From Verrucomicrobiaceae bacterium (GTDB lineage Bacteria > Verrucomicrobiota > Verrucomicrobiia > Verrucomicrobiales > Verrucomicrobiaceae), in NCBI GenBank assembly GCA_947463285.1, contig CANHTV010000218.1, positions 1 to 6,545 on the forward strand: a stretch of DNA of 6,545 bases, in the 5' to 3' direction. The position numbers were made by a program, and so were the translations under genes. Numbering within the stretch: position 1 is the stretch's first letter; every line of letters begins with the position of its first letter. The notes beneath the pieces are model-generated. The model saw only the letters and a program-made list of their open reading frames with translations. It was not told where the DNA came from and made no database searches. Below, one piece after another: positions 1 through 4,863 of this stretch.

Positions 1-211
1 CCACGCCACCTTGCCTCTCAGAGTGACAACTGGCTACGCCTGCAGCTTCTTAATTTGATCGTGGCTTTACTGCGCTTTGCTGTTCTGGATGCCCCAAAGC
101 ACGGAATCCCGCCGAATCAGGTGGCCGATTTCTGGGATGGGTTCTCGAAGGCAGAGTTTAATCTGTCTTGGTCTAGGCAGTCAGGGAGGGGCAAGTTATC
201 CCCAGATAGAA
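1..211. other. Left edge; no gene recognised
   Basis: Plus frame 1 is open from the window edge to a TGA at 277-279, so a C-terminal gene fragment entering from the left is possible. Its residues match nothing I know, and its last ~22 codons overlap the minus-strand recombinase remnant at 212-283, which suggests the open frame is chance. The longest minus-strand open stretch I followed here, about 30 codons, is not recognisable either. Confidence 0.3.
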
Positions 212-283
212 TCACGCCAGCAGTTCCACCATGCGATTGTGATGTGAGAGACGGACGTGGCTGTATGTATCGAGGATGACGTC
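212..283 (-). pseudogene. C-terminal remnant of a second tyrosine recombinase
   Basis: Read on the minus strand from 283 down to a TGA at 214-212, the sequence encodes D-V-I-L-D-T-Y-S-H-V-R-L-S-H-H-N-R-M-V-E, then L-L-A and stop. The I-L-D-T-Y-S-H-V core is the catalytic-tyrosine box that ends many phage-type integrases. It parallels I-L-K-T-Y-S-E-V and the final L-L-A of the intact recombinase next door, but the two differ at many positions, so this is a separate gene and not a recent copy. Immediately upstream (284-320) the frame no longer resembles a recombinase: the expected G-H-x-x-G-G segment before the tyrosine is absent. The rest of the gene has been lost or replaced, probably by insertion of the neighbouring integrase gene. 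It cannot be active as it stands. The match is short, but the motif and the nearby in-frame stop make chance unlikely. Confidence 0.72.
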
Positions 284-320
284 AGCTCTATTGACGCAGC
301 CGCAATGGTGTGGAGTTGCA

Positions 321-1385
321 TTAGGCCAAGAGATTTGCCGCTCCTCTATCGTCCTCCTGCTCGATTACTTCAGAATAAGTCTTCAATATGAGAACGCCAC
401 CATCCTTGTGCCCCTGCCATCGACTAATACGCTTCACAGCAATGCCTTTCTTCAGGGCGTCGATGATGAACATACGGCGGAAGGAGCGTGCTGAAAACGC
501 GGGCAGTTTGAGATTTCTGCATGCAGTGGCCAGCGCTTTTTTGGGATCACTGATCTTGAAGACTTTCTCAGATGCAGACGCATCAGGATTCTCCACCCTG
601 AGCCTATCGAGTAGCGGTCGTAGTTTGGCAAAGAGGGGAATTTGGAATGAGGTCTGTGTTTTGACCCTGAATAGCTTGATGGTCTCGTCTTTGAAATTAA
701 TATGCTCCCACTTCAGGCCAGATGTCTCCGCCTGACCAACGCCTGCGCGCCCCATGAACTCCAGGACATCCGCTGATTCATCTGCATGGTCTGTATAGGG
801 TTGTGCCCGCACTTCTGTCAATATGGCTTCAAATTCCTCGGGAGTCGGCGCGTTGCGGATCACCTGAGGACGTCGCATTGCTTTGACTAGGCGTTTGTCC
901 AATGGAGACTTGTAGATTTTGCGGTTTGCCGTCGCGAAGTCAAAGAAAGCCAATAACCACTGTCGGGCATGGTTGTAGGCCGCCACCTTACCATTCCACT
1001 GGCTCAGCCATTTGGAGCACTGACTATGATCCACCTTAGCTAGAACCTGATGGGCTCCACCTGGCCAGTTCGCACAAACATGGTCTGTGAGTTGGCGATA
1101 GCGTTTCAGTGTTTTCGCAGCTCCGGTCCTTCCCTCTAAGAATTCCTTCATGTGGACGTCGAGGTAGGTTTTGTTCGCATCAGATGCAGCGTGCTCCTGT
1201 TCACTCAGAAAGTCCCGCAGCTTCCGTTTGGCGACTTCAATGGTGTTCGTTTCAAGGCTCCGGCGAATTAACTTGCCAGAGCGTCTCACGACTGCATAAT
1301 ACATGCCGCTGCTGCGGTAGCGATACAAACATGGTCCCACCCGAATCCACTGTCCTTTTTGATCTCTTTTCTCCCCTGCTCTCAT
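321..1385 (-). CDS. Tyrosine recombinase/phage-type integrase, atypical active site
   Basis: A site-specific recombinase that would catalyse integration or excision of a mobile element. From the ATG at 1385 it is 354 residues. A TTG at 1454 would add 23 residues, but its GAGG lies only three bases away and the extra residues do not look like integrase. In 354-residue numbering the N-terminal part (about 15-60) contains the Y-Y-A-x-V-R-R-x-G-K-x-I-R-R-S-L segment typical of integrase N-termini. A SAM-like core-binding domain follows (about 70-175), then the catalytic domain (about 180-354). Visible active-site elements are the beta-strand K242, box II R303 (S-F-R-R), H326 (W-Q-G-H-K-D-G-G) and the nucleophile Y337 (L-K-T-Y-S). 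The box I arginine is replaced by G217 (A-G-V-G-Q-A-E) and the box II histidine by R300. The gene starts about 90 bp from the 5' end of tRNA-Val, so the tRNA is the likely attachment locus. The frame is intact and full length. Confidence 0.92.
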   Translation of the reverse strand: MRAGEKRDQKGQWIRVGPCLYRYRSSGMYYAVVRRSGKLIRRSLETNTIEVAKRKLRDFLSEQEHAASDANKTYLDVHMKEFLEGRTGAAKTLKRYRQLTDHVCANWPGGAHQVLAKVDHSQCSKWLSQWNGKVAAYNHARQWLLAFFDFATANRKIYKSPLDKRLVKAMRRPQVIRNAPTPEEFEAILTEVRAQPYTDHADESADVLEFMGRAGVGQAETSGLKWEHINFKDETIKLFRVKTQTSFQIPLFAKLRPLLDRLRVENPDASASEKVFKISDPKKALATACRNLKLPAFSARSFRRMFIIDALKKGIAVKRISRWQGHKDGGVLILKTYSEVIEQEDDRGAANLLA

Positions 1386-1463
1386 GCACTGGAGACTACG
1401 AGTATACAAAAGCAGTATCAACTCGGATTTATGGCAACCTAAAATGTGTCGCAAATACCTCAG

Positions 1464-1469
1464 TATAAA
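1464..1469 (+). promoter_or_regulatory. Candidate -10 box of the tRNA-Val gene
   Basis: TATAAA ends seven bases before the first tRNA nucleotide, the right distance for a transcript beginning at or just before the mature 5' end. I see no good -35 hexamer 16-18 bp upstream. If the sequence left of the tRNA belongs to an inserted element, this promoter would come from the element. Weak evidence from one hexamer. Confidence 0.35.
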
Positions 1470-1476
1470 CGATTAT

Positions 1477-1551
1477 GCACGGATAGCTCAGTGGTAGAGC
1501 GGCTCGTTTACACCGAGTTGGTCGGGGGTTCGAATCCCTCTCCGTGTACCA
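1477..1551 (+). tRNA. tRNA-Val (anticodon UAC)
   Basis: A complete cloverleaf can be drawn. The acceptor stem GCACGGA pairs with TCCGTGT (one G-U), the D stem is GCTC/GAGC, and the anticodon stem GCTCG/CGAGT carries the loop TTTACAC, giving anticodon TAC, which reads GTA and other GTN valine codons. The variable loop is five bases. The T arm is GGGGG/CCCTC around TTCGAAT. The discriminator is A and the CCA end is encoded. A T-rich run, TTTTTTCTTTT, follows about ten bases after the CCA and may help end the transcript. A recombinase gene begins about 90 bp upstream on the other strand. The tRNA itself appears intact. Confidence 0.97.
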
Positions 1552-1655
1552 TACGGAACAGCCTTTTTTCTTTTATAAGGCAAACCCAAGCTCCGAAGCT
1601 CCACAGCCAGCGTTCTTTCGAGCTCTCTTATGCCCAAAACAGGCGGGCGATTCCC

Positions 1656-1686
1656 AATAAAAAAGCGGCCTCCGAAGAGGCCGCTT
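1656..1686 (-). terminator. Intrinsic terminator of the lipoprotein gene
   Basis: On the minus strand a perfect 10-bp stem, AAGCGGCCTC/GAGGCCGCTT, closes a TTCG tetraloop and runs straight into TTTTATT. It begins about 25 bp after the lipoprotein stop codon. On the plus strand the hairpin is followed by GGAATGG, so it should work in one direction only. Confidence 0.9.
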
Positions 1687-1710
1687 GGAATGGAGATATG
1701 AAACAAAAAC

Positions 1711-2385
1711 TTACTTGGAGGCGGTATAGACGCCTTTGCCACTGGTCTGTTCAGCCTGATAGGCTGGGAGCTGTGGGCGTGGGCCTCTCCAGCCTGCGCC
1801 AGGAAGGCCAGCGGCTGGGTATTGGTCATTCAGACTGCCGACCATGTAGTTCTTGGTATCGCGGACGGTGCAACGCAGCAGACCGCCGAAGATGCCACGA
1901 GTAGCACTGTCGATGCTGTTGGAATAGGTCTTGAAGGTACCACAGATAAGGGTGCCACCTGTATGCAGAGTGCGCTGCACTCCGTTGTCGATGAAGCCAC
2001 CGTAAGCGATGGTTTCGTCGTGAGCCACATCAGCGACTTGATCACCAGCGTCATAGACGACTTCAGCGTAGCGGGTGCCTTCCTTGCGGACGATGTGGCT
2101 GCCACGGCGTGTTGTGCGCACGACGGTGTTACCGGAATTGCGCACCTGACGTGTTCCAACGCCGCTGATCAGTCCAGCAGAATCTTCTGTGACATCCAAG
2201 GAGGAGTTCGCCGAGCGATCCACCACCATGTGAGGATAGGAGAGGCCTTTGTTAAGATTGGTCTCAGCGTAATCAGCACCATCTTTAGAAGGACGCTCTG
2301 GAATGTCAGAGAGCTTCGTCGAGGAAGGTGTCGAAGTGCAGGAGGCGAGGATTGGGAGGATGGTCAGCAGAAGATATTTTTTCAT
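1711..2385 (-). CDS. Putative lipoprotein, family not recognised
   Basis: A 224-residue protein starting M-K-K-Y-L-L-L-T-I-L-P-I-L-A-S-C: a short charged n-region, a hydrophobic core and a lipobox L13-A-S-C16. It should therefore be cut by signal peptidase II, lipid-anchored at C16 and exposed to the periplasm. Residue 17 is Thr, not Asp, so outer-membrane sorting is plausible. After a Ser/Thr/Pro-rich linker (17-35) the mature part is rich in Thr, Gly, Arg and Val. A glycine-rich stretch near residues 165-172 (R-G-I-F-G-G-L-L) may be a turn or short amphipathic segment. I see no enzymatic motif and cannot name a function. No strong Shine-Dalgarno precedes the ATG. A perfect TTGACA lies on the minus strand at 2425-2420, without a convincing -10. 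The gene stands alone between the tRNA and the VWA pseudogene and has its own terminator. Confidence 0.85.
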   Translation of the reverse strand: MKKYLLLTILPILASCTSTPSSTKLSDIPERPSKDGADYAETNLNKGLSYPHMVVDRSANSSLDVTEDSAGLISGVGTRQVRNSGNTVVRTTRRGSHIVRKEGTRYAEVVYDAGDQVADVAHDETIAYGGFIDNGVQRTLHTGGTLICGTFKTYSNSIDSATRGIFGGLLRCTVRDTKNYMVGSLNDQYPAAGLPGAGWRGPRPQLPAYQAEQTSGKGVYTASK

Positions 2386-2552
2386 ATCGCGTCGCGAGAG
2401 TGTCTGATTGCGTTCTTTATGTCAAAACTAAATTGGGAAATATGCGTAAGCAGGGGCCAAATGAAGAATAAATGCGCCCAATAAGCCTGTCTTGATGAAT
2501 TTATTCGGCGTTTACAGACGCGGAAACCGGCCTCACCCAGTCTGTCGGTGCT

Positions 2553-3298
2553 GTGAAAACACTATCCAAACTCCTCCTTCACACGGCCCTCAGTTTTATC
2601 GCCAGCATTGCATTGATTCATGCTGCCGACCCGATCAAAGACAATGTTATCCGCGACAATGAATCACTTGTCCAGATCGCCATCCTGAATATGGAATGCA
2701 GGGCTGAGCATCGGCACCAGTTACATCTGCCCTGCACCCGCGATCTCGATCAAGTCAACGAGCAGCTTTTTAAGCTCATCACCAATGACGGTGAGGAATA
2801 CTGCGGCGCGGTGATCCGTGAGGCTCTGAAAAAGCTCGACTAGGACAAAAACGGCGGCTGGCGCTCGGGTGCAGCCCTGGCCTAGGGCCGATTTCTGACC
2901 ATCAATCAGGACAAAGAAATCACCCGCCTCAGCATCGAGCTGAACAACACTTATGTCACTTATGGCAAGGACGGCAGCCGCGGAGCCTCGAATCAAATGG
3001 CGCAGGATAAAAATGCCAGCCTCTTTGAAAAAGCCGGAGCCGCCGTGTAACGCGCCCTCACCAAGACCTCCAGCAACTACAGGAACAGCACCTGGGACCT
3101 CGTCGATGCCGTGAAAAAGACGGTTTAAAACTGGAAACAGTGCGCGAGGAAGAGCTGCCTAAGGAACTGCAAGCCATCGCCCCGGCAGCACGCCAAGGCT
3201 TCATCGACCAAAAGTCCGCCGAGCGAGTCAAGATCCAGTCCGAGATCAAAAAGCTCAATGAAGAGCGCGAGAAATACATCGCGACCAAAGCCGCCCAC
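2553..3298 (+). pseudogene. Decayed VWA-domain secreted protein
   Basis: Reading from GTG 2553 gives a good signal peptide (M-K-T-L-S-K-L-L-L to I-H-A, then A-D-P). Next come V-Q-I-A-I-L, the first VWA strand, and a segment R-D-L-D-Q-V-N-E-Q-L-F-K-L followed by G-E-E-Y-C-G-A-V-I. This order matches a secreted VWA family I know from verrucomicrobia and planctomycetes. The D-x-S-x-S metal-binding (MIDAS) segment and about 50 residues are missing between these blocks, and the centre of the domain is missing after K-K-L-D. The same frame continues with recognisable family sequence (G-W-R-S-G-A-A-L-A; L-N-N-T-Y-V-T-Y-G-K-D-G; Y-R-N-S-T-W-D-L-V-D-A-V) but is broken by TAG 2841, TAG 2883, TAA 3048 and TAA 3126. 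A frameshift near 3112-3130 moves the C-terminal coiled-coil part (E-E-E-L-P-K-E-L to E-K-Y-I-A) into another frame. It cannot produce a working VWA protein. A short secreted 96-residue peptide (2553-2843) could still be made, but no Shine-Dalgarno is visible. Confidence 0.82.
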
Positions 3299-3427
3299 AG
3301 CGCCCCCGGCGTCGGTCTCGGCCTCACCCTCAGTCGCCGGCTCGCCAGAGAGCTCGGCGGTCGTCTCGAATACCTTCCCAGCCAAGAGCGCGGTGCCTGC
3401 TTCTGCCTCACCCTGCCCCGCCTGTAG
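3290..3427 (+). pseudogene. 3' fragment of a histidine kinase (ATPase domain end)
   Basis: In the same frame as the VWA coiled coil, the sequence changes abruptly to A-A-H-S-A-P-G-V-G-L-G-L-T-L-S-R-R-L-A-R, then E-L-G-G-R-L-E-Y and G-A-C-F-C-L-T-L-P before TAG. G-V-G-L-G-L is the glycine-rich G2 box of HATPase_c domains, and the pattern after it is the usual kinase C-terminus. The N, G1 and F boxes, the H box and all sensor regions are absent, so about 43 residues of a several-hundred-residue protein remain. The join to the VWA remnant falls around 3287-3307. The fused frame, 3140-3427, has no stop and could encode a 95-residue hybrid from GTG 3140, but I see no ribosome binding site and treat it as debris. 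Confidence 0.75.
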
Positions 3428-3447
3428 ATTCGATTATTAATCGAATC
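3427..3447. repeat. 21-bp palindrome at the end of the kinase remnant
   Basis: GATTCGATTA, one central T, then TAATCGAATC: perfect 10-bp arms. It begins on the last base of the TAG stop codon. It is AT-rich and no clean T-run follows (CCTTTCTCTC), so it is a poor intrinsic terminator. A dyad binding site for a regulator or recombinase is the alternative. Confidence 0.8.
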
Positions 3448-3805
3448 CTTTCTCTCACATCAAGGGCTTATGCATCAAAACCATGGAGAACCAGGTGTGC
3501 CGGAGACGCTTTCCTAGTACCAATGAAAACGAATGATCTGCGAATGGCCGCCAATGCAGTGTCGCCCTTTCCGTCCTTGTTAGCGGCCCGTTCCGTCTGG
3601 ATTCGCGTTATACCGTGCGTCACCAAGTTTTGTGATTTATCGCTTTAAGAGAGATGAGAGACTGTCTTTCCAAGCCTCCAGCACTCCATGACTCCAGCTT
3701 GAGGGAGAGGCGCTTTATACCGCATCGTATCACGCAGTTGGTCTTCGGTTTTTATATCAATGGTTTCACCACAACACACACACCCTAAGGAGTCTTGAAT
3801 AAACA
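3448..3805. other. Intergenic stretch without a recognised gene
   Basis: Reading both strands I find only short open frames, the longest seen being ATG 3523 to TAA 3648 (41 codons), unlike anything I know. TTATACCG occurs twice (about 3608 and 3715), most likely by chance. A TTATAT near 3752 could be a -10 for the secreted-protein gene downstream, but its -35 position is poor. A purine-rich AAGGAG lies at 3787-3792. The stretch may be decayed sequence, like its left neighbour. Confidence 0.5.
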
Positions 3806-3835
3806 ATGATGTTGCCACCTTGGCTTATTTGGTAA
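3787..3835 (+). promoter_or_regulatory. Shine-Dalgarno followed by a nine-codon frame
   Basis: AAGGAG at 3787-3792 is the best ribosome-binding sequence in this area. The first ATG after it (3806-3808, 13 bases on) opens a frame of only nine codons, M-M-L-P-P-W-L-I-W, stopped by TAA at 3833-3835. The long secreted-protein frame is in another phase and has no comparable Shine-Dalgarno at any of its starts. Either a tiny leader peptide is translated ahead of the gene, or a one-base indel has separated the gene from its original start. Confidence 0.3.
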
Positions 3836-3846
3836 AAGCAACGGTC

Positions 3847-4488
3847 ATGAAGCAGTCAATCCGTCCTAAGTCCACAAAACACCTAATGAGCAAGCAAACA
3901 CTGACCATGTTCACCCTGTTGGGGCTTTTCCTTTTATTTGGAGATCATCGGAAAACAGCCGCACAAAATGCTGACCTAATGCCACCCAAAGGCTATGAGC
4001 CAGGCCTGATTGCACGAGCATATCTCGGAGGTGATACAAACGCGAAGAAATACCCTACTCATTGCGTCGCCACCATTAACACCGGGAAGGAGTTTATCGA
4101 CAAGTATAAGCCAATTGCAGAAGACCAAATTCGGGGCAAGGCCCACACCAATGAAGTTTTCTACTGTGCCTTCGGATACATCGTTCTCGAGCAAGAAGCC
4201 GACGTGAAATTCGACATCGGGGACGGCACCTGTTTCGTCAACAACAAGGAATTTGGGCGAAAAACGTTTACTCACCATTTCAAGGCTGGCAAATATCCCG
4301 TTGAGATTATTCGGAGTTGGGGAAGGGGGCAAGGCGACTTCAGGATCGTTAACGCTACGACGAATACTTCCGTGCTTTTCCATACCTCACAGATGCTTAA
4401 CCGAGAACTCGGACGCAGTTTCAAGGTGGGTAGCCGGACAATGAAGTCGGTGGACCTAAAAGCTGCGGCTGAGCCCAGAAAACTCTGA
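3847..4488 (+). CDS. Secreted protein with PA14-like beta-sandwich pattern
   Basis: An exported protein of unknown function, 213 residues from ATG 3847. ATG 3886 would give 200 residues and the more compact signal peptide; a TTG at 3820 is also possible. None of the three has a clear Shine-Dalgarno. The hydrophobic core T-L-T-M-F-T-L-L-G-L-F-L-L-F is followed by a likely cleavage zone at T-A-A-Q-N-A. The mature part begins G-Y-E-P-G-L-I-A-R-A-Y, then has F-G-Y-I-V-L, A-D-V-K-F-D-I-G-D-G-T-C-F-V, and F-K-A-G-K-Y-P-V-E-I-I with D-F-R-I-V. This order (G-L-x-A-x-Y start, a G-Y-I strand, a D-D-G-like turn, then a x-A-G-x-Y-P-V-E-I strand) resembles PA14-type carbohydrate-binding domains, though the second D of the D-D-G turn is shifted. 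This is a fold guess only. Downstream of TGA 4486 the same frame stays open and protein-like to TAG 4588, so the gene may be truncated. Confidence 0.68.
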   Translation: MKQSIRPKSTKHLMSKQTLTMFTLLGLFLLFGDHRKTAAQNADLMPPKGYEPGLIARAYLGGDTNAKKYPTHCVATINTGKEFIDKYKPIAEDQIRGKAHTNEVFYCAFGYIVLEQEADVKFDIGDGTCFVNNKEFGRKTFTHHFKAGKYPVEIIRSWGRGQGDFRIVNATTNTSVLFHTSQMLNRELGRSFKVGSRTMKSVDLKAAAEPRKL

Positions 4489-4590
4489 AAACTAGAGGCG
4501 AACATCAAAGCGGGCATGGCTGCGAGCTACGAGCCTATCAATGGCACTCTAGTTGACCCCAGCCTTGCCAGGATGAGCGACATGACCTAG
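4489..4590 (+). pseudogene. In-frame continuation past the secreted-protein stop
   Basis: Directly after TGA 4486-4488 the same frame reads 33 further codons to TAG 4588-4590: K-L-E-A-N-I-K-A-G-M, A-A-S-Y-E-P-I-N-G-T, L-V-D-P-S-L-A-R-M-S, D-M-T. It has an ordinary protein composition and no frameshift. The simplest reading is that TGA replaced a sense codon (CGA or TGG), cutting off the original C-terminus. Chance openness over 33 codons is possible. TGA is followed by AAA, not the CTA context of known stop readthrough. Confidence 0.4.
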
Positions 4591-4621
4591 GCGAAGTCAA
4601 ACCGCTGAACCTGCGTAGCCG

Positions 4622-4650
4622 CAGCCCCCAGGCTGTTACTCTGAGGGCTG
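4622..4650. repeat. Imperfect hairpin downstream of the secreted-protein gene
   Basis: CAGCCCCCAG and CTGAGGGCTG form a 10-bp stem with one C-A mismatch around a nine-base loop. It lies about 30 bp after TAG 4590. No T-run follows, so it is not a standard intrinsic terminator, but it could slow polymerase or protect the mRNA 3' end. The remaining non-coding sequence up to 4863 holds one other inverted repeat and no gene I recognise. Confidence 0.55.
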
Positions 4651-4815
4651 TCGGTTCAAGGTGGTGGTGCTTGTTCCAGAGCGAGGAAGATCGTGACTGC
4701 ATCAAAACTCAGTCATCAGGCCATCAACGCAGCCCCTGCCGAGTTTCAATGAATCGCTAGGTTATCAGTCTCGCCCCACTTAGTTTGTCGTATCCCGACA
4801 TGGATATTCGATAAT

Positions 4816-4837
4816 GATCTTTCAGAACTGAAAGATC
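4816..4837. repeat. Perfect inverted repeat beyond the permease gene end
   Basis: GATCTTTCAG and CTGAAAGATC are exact 10-bp arms separated by AA; as RNA the loop would open to about six bases. It lies 26 bp beyond the permease stop codon on the minus strand, where terminators usually sit. It is followed there by ATTATCG, not a T-run, so termination would be weak. A regulator binding site is the other option. Confidence 0.7.
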
Positions 4838-4863
4838 TCAGTCACCCCCAAAAAAACAAAAAC

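Noticed and set aside
99..105. GCACGGA, identical to the first seven bases of tRNA-Val, as a left attachment repeat
   Set aside because: Seven bases recur by chance often, and flanking bases do not match the tRNA.
55..279. Plus-strand frame open from the left edge (TTG at 55 to TGA at 277)
   Set aside because: No recognisable motif, and its end overlaps the minus-strand recombinase remnant, which has a specific motif match. Kept only as an uncertain edge note.
1446..1904. Plus-strand 152-codon frame running through the tRNA gene
   Set aside because: It crosses the tRNA, the terminator and the 3' end of the lipoprotein gene; it is a shadow frame.
2397..2425. Promoter for the lipoprotein gene (minus-strand TTGACA at 2425-2420)
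   Set aside because: The -35 is perfect but the -10 position 17-18 bp on reads CACTCT/ACTCTC, so no full promoter can be called.
1822..2484. Plus-strand 220-codon frame opposite the lipoprotein gene
   Set aside because: Lies antisense to a gene with a lipobox and matched terminator; composition is that of a reverse-complement shadow.
3058..3411. Minus-strand 117-codon Arg/Ser-rich frame
   Set aside because: Antisense to the VWA and histidine kinase remnants; typical shadow composition with no motif.
3523..3648. 41-codon plus-strand frame in the intergenic stretch
   Set aside because: No Shine-Dalgarno and no recognisable sequence; length expected by chance.
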